Assembly: GCA_022508865.1 (NCBI GenBank)
Contig: JAFLUK010000089.1
Location: 1 to 6,341, forward strand
Reading direction: 5' to 3'
Origin: Oscillospiraceae bacterium
GTDB taxonomy: Bacteria > Bacillota > Clostridia > Oscillospirales > Acutalibacteraceae
Length of the DNA: 6,341 bases
Under the pieces are notes generated by a model, which worked only from the letters and a program-made list of their open reading frames with translations, ran no database searches and was not told where the DNA came from. A program made the position numbers and the translations under genes. Positions 1-6,093 of this stretch are shown piece after piece. How positions within the stretch are numbered: position 1 is the first letter of the stretch; every line of letters begins with the position of its first letter.

Positions 1-404
1 TGGTCCCCTATTCGTGTATACAGCACACCAACATTACTTGGGAAATATGTCGGGCAGTTTTTGCTATAGGGATTAAAGTAAAAGATACTGTTTCCTATTG
101 CACCAAGTCTGCCTCCGTTTAATGCCCAGTCTGCAATTTCGTACTGTATAGGGTCAGGTGTCATATTGTATATGTTTTGGGGATTGTACGCACCGTTTAT
201 ATAATCATGATAGCAGGTGAATTGACGATTCTGGGTCAGGATATTTCTTACATTGCCGCCGTCACTTATTCTGGCAAACTCACCATATGGTATTTCTGCT
301 CTGTTCATTATGATAGTAGCAATTGCTTTCATTCCTGTTTCGCCCTCGCCCTCTGCCTCGCACTTTAGCATACGAGCGAATAATTCTCTTGTATCAAGCG
401 CCAT
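1..404 (-). CDS. Cell wall hydrolase, SleB/Hydrolase_2 family (3' end cut by window edge)
   Basis: The first 134 residues are visible and form almost a whole Hydrolase_2 (SleB catalytic) domain. SleB enzymes are lytic transglycosylases acting on peptidoglycan, classically spore cortex during germination. The signature is residues 9-22, FARMLKCEAEGEGE, with the presumed catalytic Glu16 in the E-A-x-G-E motif. It is followed by KAIATIIMNRAE (26-37), a QF pair at 61-62 that fits the family's Q-F motif, and FYFNP at 108-112. The visible end, IGD plus a CA_ codon, fits the family's terminal IG-x-H-x-F motif, so few domain residues are missing. The start is ATG at 404, preceded by GAGGTGA at 409-415 with 4 bases between. 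There is no signal peptide, membrane segment or peptidoglycan-binding domain before the catalytic domain, unlike full-length SleB. A role inside the developing spore, or a phage-lysin origin, would both fit. The family call is firm; the biological role is inference. Confidence 0.88.
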   Translation of the reverse strand, partial: MALDTRELFARMLKCEAEGEGETGMKAIATIIMNRAEIPYGEFARISDGGNVRNILTQNRQFTCYHDYINGAYNPQNIYNMTPDPIQYEIADWALNGGRLGAIGNSIFYFNPYSKNCPTYFPSNVGVLYTRIGD

Positions 405-427
405 ATAATCACCTCAATCAATTATTC

Positions 428-455
428 TATACTATGCAGAATTTAAAAAATTGAC
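428..455 (-). promoter_or_regulatory. Possible sporulation-sigma (SigE/SigK-like) promoter for the SleB-type gene
   Basis: On the minus strand CATAGTATA (436-428) matches the CATAnnnTA form of SigE/SigK -10 boxes. GTCAATT (455-449), 12 bases upstream, resembles a SigE -35 box. The predicted transcript would start near 421 and give a short leader holding the GAGGTGA site. The SleB-type product makes sporulation control plausible. In DNA this AT-rich such matches arise easily, so this is a suggestion only. Confidence 0.35.
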
Positions 456-527
456 ACTTGTACTTTACATTTTGCTTACTAATCATGTAATATTTAAAAT
501 TATTGAAATATTAAGGCTTTTACAGTA

Positions 528-2063
528 TTAATTATCAAACACCTTGCTTACAAAAATATAGTTTTTAAGATTCTGGATTTTTTCTTCTTTTAAATCCGGT
601 GTTAGTTTATAATATCCTCCGCCATTATATACAGAGAGATTAATTCCGCTATTCACTACATCTTCAAGAATAAAATATCCCATATGAACAGTTACTTCAC
701 TATTTGCAGGTATGGAAATATAGTTAGGGTTATTTATTCCTTGAGTGCTGAAGTCATCATAAATCCATTCACCAAAAATATACTTATCGTCAACGTCAAT
801 TTCCTTGAAATTCTTCACAGCGTCGTAGAAACAATCTTCTTGTGAACCGAATTTACTTGTATATATTTCGTGATAAACACAATAATCCTTTATATCTTTA
901 TCAGAGTCATTTTTAAATGTTACAGTTTCGTACAAGAATTTTACATTAAATTCTTTAGTAGCTACAAGCTCATCCAGCTTATTTACTCCGTCTCCGTTGC
1001 CATAATACTTAACTTTAACAGGCTTTAATTTGCCATTACTGTCAAGATAGTCTGATTTATTAATTTCATCACCCAAAATTACACTCTTGAGCTGTTTATC
1101 CCCCAATATATCAAAGTTATCAGAAACAGACAAATCATCTACAGTAATCTTAACCTTTAATTCTTCGTCATCAGCATAGAGTCTGTCGTCAAAAATCGTT
1201 TCACCTACGCTGTAAAAATCATTATATTTGGGGCTTGCAACTATTTTTAAATCCGAATTCCATTGTGTTTTATCTTGATATATCTCCTCTGAATAGTTGT
1301 CAATCCATTCACTTATAACGAGTGAATTCTCTTGTTTGCATTCTACAAGTTCAGCAGAATTAAGCATTTTTAAAAGCTCTTTTTTTGAAATGTCAGTACC
1401 GCCAAACACATATAACAAGTAGTCGTAATCCTCAAAATACATATAAACACTTTTGTTAAATCCGGGATTATCCTCATCATATGATTTATAAAGCTTTTCT
1501 TGTATAAAAAGTGCATCATGACCGTTAAGATTCTCAAAACTACTGTCAATAACATTTCTTCTGTAATCCTTGATTTCGCTAAAATCCGATACATCATAAA
1601 GTAGCATGGATATTCCGCCGAGATTAGGATTATCCTTTTTGTGGTAACAACCCTTGTATGATGTTTCTTCATCCTTAACAAATCCATTTGTAACATAGTT
1701 GAATTTAACTTTCATAAACTTCGGTTTTGTAATATTTTCTTTTTTGTTGAGATTAAATACTGTTGCCCCGTTATCATCTTTTACAAGACTAACATCTTGA
1801 GCATACTTTCCGTCCGATTTTGAATTAAGATAATATCCTTTTACACCGGCATATACACCTATGGCAGAGCAGACAAAAAGCACTGCTGCGATAAGTATTG
1901 CAGTAAAAGATTTTTTCTTTTTGTTTGGTTTTTCATTACTTATTCTTTTCAATACCATATTTTTCACCTTTTTGCAGTCTATCCCTGTATTTTCTATTAT
2001 AGAGGGAATTTCAATATTGTTTTCACTTTGAATATACTCATCAAAAATATCATAAAAGCTCAT
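528..2063 (-). CDS. Single-pass membrane anti-sigma factor with large extracytoplasmic domain
   Basis: The 511-residue product has a cytoplasmic N-terminus of about 50 residues, a lysine-rich stretch (44-51), one membrane helix at about 53-73 and some 440 residues outside. That is the usual topology of an anti-sigma factor that holds its ECF sigma at the membrane and responds to an external signal. The proximal ectodomain (about 115-245, with NGHDALFIQE at 180-189 and KKELLKMLNSAELVE at 227-241) resembles the DUF4367-type domain of clostridial anti-sigma factors. The distal part (about 290-511) is beta-rich and Asp/Lys/Tyr-rich; I cannot name it firmly, but it resembles DUF5027/DUF4352-like sandwich domains. 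I chose ATG 2063 because AAGGGG precedes it by 8 bases; the frame could extend to a TTG at 2081, but without support. It overlaps the sigma gene by 14 bases, which suggests translational coupling. No classical zinc-binding HxxxCxxC (ZAS) motif is seen in the N-terminus. Role inferred from topology and neighbour. Confidence 0.82.
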   Translation of the reverse strand: MSFYDIFDEYIQSENNIEIPSIIENTGIDCKKVKNMVLKRISNEKPNKKKKSFTAILIAAVLFVCSAIGVYAGVKGYYLNSKSDGKYAQDVSLVKDDNGATVFNLNKKENITKPKFMKVKFNYVTNGFVKDEETSYKGCYHKKDNPNLGGISMLLYDVSDFSEIKDYRRNVIDSSFENLNGHDALFIQEKLYKSYDEDNPGFNKSVYMYFEDYDYLLYVFGGTDISKKELLKMLNSAELVECKQENSLVISEWIDNYSEEIYQDKTQWNSDLKIVASPKYNDFYSVGETIFDDRLYADDEELKVKITVDDLSVSDNFDILGDKQLKSVILGDEINKSDYLDSNGKLKPVKVKYYGNGDGVNKLDELVATKEFNVKFLYETVTFKNDSDKDIKDYCVYHEIYTSKFGSQEDCFYDAVKNFKEIDVDDKYIFGEWIYDDFSTQGINNPNYISIPANSEVTVHMGYFILEDVVNSGINLSVYNGGGYYKLTPDLKEEKIQNLKNYIFVSKVFDN

Positions 2064-2616
2064 TCGTAAAGCCCCTTTCAATTAGAATGTTTTTCAGCTT
2101 TTTTCTTCCGCGTTTGATTTTAGATTTAACAGTTTCTTTGTTCATGCCCATTATTTCTGCGATTTTGCCTGTTGATTGGTAGTAATAATAATATCTAATA
2201 ATAATCTCACTGTCAGGAATTCCAAGTTCTTTTACAGCTTCCATAAGATTATTAGCAATATCCTCTTTTTCAATTCTTTTGACCAACTCATAATCGTCTA
2301 TAGCAATCACATTCTCAATATCTACTGTATCCTGTGTTTTCTTCAAATCTCTGATTTTGTTTTTCGCTTTGCTCTTGGCAATGCTGGTTATGTAACCCTT
2401 TAACTTATCAGGTATAATTTTGCTTTGATTTTTCCACAAGGTATAAAAGACATCTGCTGTAGTATCTTCAATATCAAAGGTGCTTAGTTTTCCTGCTGAA
2501 ACATTAAAGATAATAGTTGAAACAAACGGTGTATACTGTTCAATTATGATTTCCAATGCCTTTTCATCACCTTTTTTTAATCTTTTGACTAGTTTTTCAC
2601 TATCCGTTTCAATCAT
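2050..2616 (-). CDS. ECF-family RNA polymerase sigma factor (sigma-70 family)
   Basis: The product has 188 residues, typical for an ECF (group 4) sigma factor. Region 2 spans about residues 10-92: KLVKRLKKGDEKALEIIIEQY opens it, with DVFYTLWKNQSKI and the basic KLKGYITSIAKSKAKNKIRD segment further on. Region 4 covers about 122-180, with the helix-turn-helix TGKIAEIMGMNKETVKSKIKRGRKKL. No region 3 lies between them. It directs RNA polymerase to a set of stress promoters and is presumably held inactive by the overlapping downstream membrane protein. A run of five tyrosines precedes the region 4 helix-turn-helix. The start at ATG 2616 is forced by an in-frame TAG two codons upstream, yet the AGGAG abuts the ATG without spacer (see separate entry). 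A candidate ECF promoter lies upstream, consistent with autoregulation. The target genes cannot be read from this window. Confidence 0.92.
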   Translation of the reverse strand: MIETDSEKLVKRLKKGDEKALEIIIEQYTPFVSTIIFNVSAGKLSTFDIEDTTADVFYTLWKNQSKIIPDKLKGYITSIAKSKAKNKIRDLKKTQDTVDIENVIAIDDYELVKRIEKEDIANNLMEAVKELGIPDSEIIIRYYYYYQSTGKIAEIMGMNKETVKSKIKRGRKKLKNILIERGFTNELL

Positions 2617-2622
2617 CTCCTA
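2617..2622 (-). promoter_or_regulatory. Unusual ribosome binding site with zero spacing (sigma gene)
   Basis: TAGGAG (2622-2617) sits directly against the ATG at 2616. Efficient sites in Firmicutes normally have about 5-9 bases in between, as seen for cdaA, cdaR and the anti-sigma gene in this window. The in-frame TAG just upstream excludes an earlier start, and the next in-frame ATG/GTG/TTG start, a TTG at codon 21, lies inside region 2. Initiation is therefore expected to be weak, or to occur on a leaderless message. Confidence 0.6.
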
Positions 2623-2691
2623 CAATATAATTTCAGGGAAAGGTTTGCAAATCCCATTTGATGAGGTTATAAATACGTAGTTACAATATAA
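2621..2691. repeat. Pair of 10-base direct repeats around the sigma-gene promoter and leader
   Basis: TACAATATAA occurs exactly at 2621-2630 and again at 2682-2691 on the plus strand, 61 bases apart (close to six helical turns). One copy overlaps the candidate -35 box and the other overlaps the ribosome binding site region of the sigma gene. They could be operator half-sites or two copies of a promoter-like element, or coincidence in AT-rich DNA. Confidence 0.4.
2660..2685 (-). promoter_or_regulatory. Candidate ECF-type promoter upstream of the sigma/anti-sigma operon
   Basis: On the minus strand TGTAAC (2685-2680) is followed after 16 bases by CATC (2663-2660). ECF promoters of Bacillus (SigX, SigM, SigW) combine a TGwAAC -35 box with a CGTC/CGAC/CGTA-type -10 box at 16-17 bases. 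The -35 match is exact and the -10 match is partial. Transcription would start near 2653 and leave a leader of about 36 bases before the sigma ATG. Its position supports autoregulation by the sigma factor; this is inference from boxes alone. Confidence 0.45.
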
Positions 2692-2719
2692 ATAACACCA
2701 AAAATTTACATTTGGGGGC

Positions 2720-2750
2720 AAAAAATAACCGCTCATTATAAAATGAGCGG
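2720..2750 (-). terminator. Intrinsic terminator ending the cdaA-cdaR operon
   Basis: Read on the minus strand, a perfect 9-base-pair stem (2750-2742 with 2737-2729, CCGCTCATT/AATGAGCGG) closes a 4-base loop and is followed by TTATTTTTT (2728-2720). It begins 11 bases after the cdaR stop codon. On the plus strand the hairpin is followed by AATTTTT, so it could also work in the other direction, although no plus-strand gene ends here. Confidence 0.92.
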
Positions 2751-2761
2751 AATTTTTATGA

Positions 2762-4018
2762 TTATCTTTTTGAAATATCCACAACAACTTTGTAATTTCC
2801 ATATATCCAGCAACCTCTTGTATTGAGAAGCTTAATGGTAACAGGCATTTCTTTTGCACCCTCGGATATATCACTTTTTTCAATATTTACTTCGGCAGAA
2901 ATTTTATCGCCTGTTAATAAATCTAAATTATACTCGCTTCCGTAAACTGAAATATCAATTGACGAGGTAGTTACCCTGCCTGTGTAGGAATCTTCAAGAC
3001 CTGTTACATCAAAGTTTGTTATTGTAAAATTCTTTTTCTTCATAGATGATAAATCAAGAATAACATTCACAGACTTTACTGAATTAATATCGATGCATTT
3101 GCTTGGTATTTCCAGATTTTTAATGATATTATACTTTCTGTTTTTTAAAGTAGAAAAATTAAGGGGTTCAGTTTTAATCTGTGTAATTTCTTTAACAAGT
3201 TCAGATTCTCCGGCTATATATACAGTATCGGGACTTACCTTATAATACTTTGATAAATCAACACCAACAGGTCCCCCCTCTGCTGATGCCTTTACCTCAA
3301 CCTCTTTCATTTGCAAAACACTGATAGTGGCAGTAATTGTACTGGGTGAAATTTTAAAAGAATCTGTGTTTGTCAGTTCTTCACCAAATGAATCCAGAAG
3401 CTTAACAGTATATTTGTTTTTAACTGAAGAAGTAATTTCTTCTGCTACTGTACCCTCAATTACAACCTTGTCAATTTGCTTGATTTCTGTTTCAGGTCCG
3501 GAGATGGAAATTTCATCCTGATTTAAAAGAACAGTTCCATAGTAGCCTTGAGGAATCTTATAGTTTATGCGTTCTTCCACTTCTTTTGTAATCTTTCTGT
3601 TTCTGTCCAATTTGATATAAACAGTGCTGGGAGAAACAGATTCGATAGTGTAACTGGTAGATCTTCCTGTTTTCTTTGCTACCAAAGACAAGGTGTAAGA
3701 GCCAGCCGATGTTAGTGAGTCAGTTTGCTCGGGGACAATTTGGATATCATCGCTTGTAAGTGAGCCAATAAGAGAACGGTTACCCTTTACAGTGACACTG
3801 CCTTTAAGTCCGTCTCCGTTAAACACCTCTAACCCCTGTTGTTTGGCTTCGGCAGGAAGATTAATTGTTATTGGTATGTTACCTACAACATAGCTTGTTT
3901 CGGCATAGTCACCTAAATTAATACTAATCCATATTACGATAGAAATTAAGAAAGAAAGGATAATTAAAAAAAACTTACTGGAAAATAGTCTTCTGATAAA
4001 GGAAAATGATTTATTCAT
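2762..4018 (-). CDS. cdaR: CdaR, YbbR-domain regulator of diadenylate cyclase
   Basis: The 418-residue protein has a short basic cytoplasmic N-terminus, one membrane helix at about residues 14-35 (FSSKFFLIILSFLISIVIW) and then four YbbR repeats outside, roughly 47-137, 143-235, 238-323 and 327-415. Each ends in a beta segment such as SPSTVYIKLDR or SPSTITATISV. YbbR proteins bind and modulate the membrane cyclase CdaA; the length and four-repeat layout fit CdaR of Bacillus and Clostridia. I chose ATG 4018 because AGGAG stands 7 bases before it; an ATG at 4024 has only one base of spacing, and an upstream extension to 4093 would lie inside cdaA. The gene overlaps the cdaA stop by 8 bases (ATGAATAA), so translation is likely coupled. 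It is the last gene of the operon, with a terminator just beyond it. Confidence 0.94.
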   Translation of the reverse strand: MNKSFSFIRRLFSSKFFLIILSFLISIVIWISINLGDYAETSYVVGNIPITINLPAEAKQQGLEVFNGDGLKGSVTVKGNRSLIGSLTSDDIQIVPEQTDSLTSAGSYTLSLVAKKTGRSTSYTIESVSPSTVYIKLDRNRKITKEVEERINYKIPQGYYGTVLLNQDEISISGPETEIKQIDKVVIEGTVAEEITSSVKNKYTVKLLDSFGEELTNTDSFKISPSTITATISVLQMKEVEVKASAEGGPVGVDLSKYYKVSPDTVYIAGESELVKEITQIKTEPLNFSTLKNRKYNIIKNLEIPSKCIDINSVKSVNVILDLSSMKKKNFTITNFDVTGLEDSYTGRVTTSSIDISVYGSEYNLDLLTGDKISAEVNIEKSDISEGAKEMPVTIKLLNTRGCWIYGNYKVVVDISKR

Positions 4019-4883
4019 CTTCATTCTCCTTTCTGCCGGCAAACTTTCTAAAGAAATTTCTCTTATCCTTTTTAGGAATAAGCTCTTGCTCAAGTTTTTG
4101 AATAAGAGTTTCTCTTGTATAATCAGAGGTAAGGTTGTTGTTGTGAGCTATAGAAATTGTTCCTGTTTCTTCAGAAACAACAACTATTACTGCATCTGAT
4201 ACTTCAGACATACCAAGAGAAGCTCTGTGTCTTGTACCAAGGTGCATATCAACATCTTCATTACGAGATGTTAAAGGCAGAATACATCCTGCCGACTTTA
4301 CAATACCATTACTGATAATTACCGCACCATCATGTAGCGGTGCTTTATTAAAAAACAAATTCCCTAATAAGGCTGTAGATGTGTCTGCATTAATTTCTAC
4401 ACCTGTAGAAGCAATATCCGACAGCTTTGTATCATTTTCAAAAACAATGAGAGCGCCGGTCTTTTGTCTGCTGAACACTTCTGCAACCTCTGCAACATCA
4501 GAAATCGCCTTCTTTTCTGCCAAAATCCATTCGTCTGACTTTGATACCCTGTTAAATAGATTAATATTCCGTATATTTTTCCTGCCCAGCTGTTCAAGTG
4601 CATTTCGTATTTCAGGCTGAAAAATAATAACAATTAATACAACGCCAAATTCAAACAACAACTTCAACAGGCTTGCCATCATAAGCATATTAAGGAAGTT
4701 GGAAACTAAATATGCAATAAGGAGAATCACAATGCCCTTTACAAGCTGTTCTGCTCTGGTGTCACGCACAAGCTTGAAAAGACTGTAAACAATAAAAGCA
4801 ATTACAACAATATCAACCAAATCAACAAATCTGAATGTTTTGAACACTGTTATGATATTGTCTATCATAGAGCTAAAATTCAT
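4011..4883 (-). CDS. cdaA: CdaA, membrane diadenylate cyclase (c-di-AMP synthase)
   Basis: The enzyme condenses two ATP molecules to cyclic di-AMP, the second messenger that controls potassium and osmolyte transport and wall homeostasis in Firmicutes. The 290-residue product has three N-terminal membrane helices (about 21-38, 46-65 and 70-88), then a linker helix (92-112) and the DAC/DisA_N domain (about 120-270). Both catalytic motifs are intact: DGA at 185-187 within APLHDGAVII, and GTRHRA at 216-221. The conserved SEETG is at 237-241. Length and layout match CdaA (YbbP), not DisA or CdaS. The start is ATG 4883, with AGGAG 8 bases upstream; an ATG at 4904 in the same frame lacks a good site. 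The gene has its own promoter and is followed by overlapping cdaR. The C-terminus is a charged tail. Confidence 0.96.
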   Translation of the reverse strand: MNFSSMIDNIITVFKTFRFVDLVDIVVIAFIVYSLFKLVRDTRAEQLVKGIVILLIAYLVSNFLNMLMMASLLKLLFEFGVVLIVIIFQPEIRNALEQLGRKNIRNINLFNRVSKSDEWILAEKKAISDVAEVAEVFSRQKTGALIVFENDTKLSDIASTGVEINADTSTALLGNLFFNKAPLHDGAVIISNGIVKSAGCILPLTSRNEDVDMHLGTRHRASLGMSEVSDAVIVVVSEETGTISIAHNNNLTSDYTRETLIQKLEQELIPKKDKRNFFRKFAGRKENEDE

Positions 4884-4913
4884 TATGACTTCTCCTTTTC
4901 TCATATTTACTTA

Positions 4914-4942
4914 ATTTTACCACATTTCTTTCTTTTGTTCAA
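4914..4942 (-). promoter_or_regulatory. SigA-type promoter of cdaA-cdaR
   Basis: On the minus strand TTGAAC (4942-4937) and TAAAAT (4919-4914) are separated by exactly 17 bases, and the TGG just before the -10 box makes it an extended -10 promoter. Each box matches five of six consensus positions. Transcription would start near 4907, leaving a leader of about 24 bases before the cdaA ATG. The promoter begins just after the stop codon of the desulfurase gene, so cdaAR can be expressed independently. No terminator separates the two units, so readthrough is also likely. Confidence 0.72.
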
Positions 4943-4947
4943 GTTGT

Positions 4948-6093
4948 TTATTTAACTTGTTTCATACATATCGTCTTTATAACAAAAATCAGTTTGTTAA
5001 TGTCACTCATTGTATTAAAGGCTCCGGGGACTATTCTGACAGTACCTGTTTCTGTTGTGTTCATATAGTTGTGCGCCAAAGGCGAACATTGTAGTCCTCC
5101 CCTTGCGCAAATACCGTTTTTGTCAAGTATAGCTACAACTTCCTCGGAGTGCATATTTTCAATGTTAAAGGAAATTACAGGAGCATATTTTCCAAAAGAG
5201 AAATCTTTTGTATATAGCTTTACCTTTGGGATTTTTTTAAGACTGTTATAAAGATAATTTGCAAGATTATATTCCCTTTTATAAAGGTTTTCTACACCTT
5301 TGTTACGGACAAAATCAACGCCGCAGCGTAATCCTGCAATTCCATTAAGGTTTTGCGTTCCGCTTTCAAATTTTTCAGGCAAGGCATCGGGTTGAACTTT
5401 CTTAAGGGACTCTGTACCTGTCCCACCGAACAAAAGAGGTCTTAAACTATGATTTCCCAGTAGCAGAACACCTGTACCCATAGGGCCGTAAAGACCTTTG
5501 TGCCCTGCAATACAAACAAAATCATATTCGTCCTTTTGCATATCAATAGTAAATACACCTGCTGACTGTGCTGCATCAACACAAAATAGTATTCCGTAGG
5601 TGTGGCACAAGGCGCATAGCCTTTCTATAGGAAATCTGAAACCGAATACATTGGAAGCGTGTGTACAGATTACCAGCTTTGTTTCAGGCCTTATCAGTTC
5701 TCTTACATTATTAATAATCTCATCGGCATTTTCCGAATAATCAAAAGTAGAATAAGAAATATTTTTCTTTTTGAGTTCTTCCAACGGTCGTGTTACCGAA
5801 TTGTGTTCAACAGAAGAAATTATTACATGGTCCCCCGGGTTTAGGGTTCCCAAAATTACCGTATTCAGAGCCATTGTACAATTTTGAGTGAAAATAACCT
5901 CTTCTTCACTTTCTACGTTAAACAATTCTTTAAGTGATTTTCTACATTCAAAAATTTCTTTGGCAGCAATAAGTGACAGTTTGTGACCGCTTCTGCCGGG
6001 ATTTGCACTATAATTTCGCAGTGAACGACTGACATTATTGCATACAGATATAGGTTTTGGAAAAGAAGTTGCACCATTATCAAGATATATCAT
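4948..6093 (-). CDS. Class V aminotransferase, cysteine desulfurase family (EF2568-like)
   Basis: This PLP enzyme of 381 residues probably removes sulfur (or selenium) from cysteine (or selenocysteine) and passes it on as a persulfide. Key residues are in place: His97 in VEHNS stacking on PLP, Asp173 and Gln176 in VDAAQSAG, Lys199 in AGHKG as the Schiff-base lysine, Thr246 in the SGT motif, and Cys336 in ARGGLQCSPLAH as the catalytic cysteine. The N-terminus MIYLDNGATSFPKP is typical of the family, and the short total length and short Cys loop recall group II (SufS-like) enzymes. The overall pattern fits the EF2568-type family (TIGR01977), which has been linked by context to selenium-dependent molybdenum hydroxylases. 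The ATG directly follows the TAG of the DUF3343 gene, with only a weak ribosome binding site (AGGA, 14-17 bases away), so translation is probably coupled. No SufU, IscU or NifU scaffold gene is nearby. The exact substrate is unknown. Confidence 0.9.
   Translation of the reverse strand: MIYLDNGATSFPKPISVCNNVSRSLRNYSANPGRSGHKLSLIAAKEIFECRKSLKELFNVESEEEVIFTQNCTMALNTVILGTLNPGDHVIISSVEHNSVTRPLEELKKKNISYSTFDYSENADEIINNVRELIRPETKLVICTHASNVFGFRFPIERLCALCHTYGILFCVDAAQSAGVFTIDMQKDEYDFVCIAGHKGLYGPMGTGVLLLGNHSLRPLLFGGTGTESLKKVQPDALPEKFESGTQNLNGIAGLRCGVDFVRNKGVENLYKREYNLANYLYNSLKKIPKVKLYTKDFSFGKYAPVISFNIENMHSEEVVAILDKNGICARGGLQCSPLAHNYMNTTETGTVRIVPGAFNTMSDINKLIFVIKTICMKQVK

Noticed and set aside
177..368. 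Plus-strand open frame of 63 residues
   Set aside because: It lies opposite the SleB-type domain, has no ribosome binding site of note and encodes no recognisable protein.
451..479. TTGACA on the plus strand as a -35 box
   Set aside because: The hexamer is perfect, but nothing like TATAAT lies 16-18 bases downstream and there is no plus-strand gene to serve.
488..513. Inverted repeat TAATATTT/AAATATTA downstream of the anti-sigma stop, considered as a terminator
   Set aside because: The stem is entirely A-T, the loop is 10 bases and no T-tract follows in the direction of transcription. I see no good terminator in 405-527, so readthrough into the SleB-type gene remains possible.
1370..1696. 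Minus-strand 108-residue frame inside the anti-sigma gene
   Set aside because: It is an alternate frame of a well-supported gene; its composition (many Met, Ile, Thr) looks like out-of-frame translation.
2634..2656. TTTGCAAA palindrome with flanking GGGA/TCCC in the sigma leader as an operator
   Set aside because: The palindrome is only 8 bases and the outer arms 4 bases; it is too short to call without conservation data.
2620..2883. Minus-strand open frame of 87 residues across the cdaR end and terminator
   Set aside because: It overlaps cdaR in another frame and runs through the terminator hairpin, and the translation shows no family features.
4381..4620. Overlapping open frames on both strands inside cdaA (79 and 78 residues)
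   Set aside because: Both lie within the conserved cyclase domain coding frame and have no support of their own.
4884..4947. A riboswitch (for example a c-di-AMP ydaO type) in front of cdaA
   Set aside because: The gap is only 64 bases and is filled by a promoter and ribosome binding site; there is no room for such an RNA.
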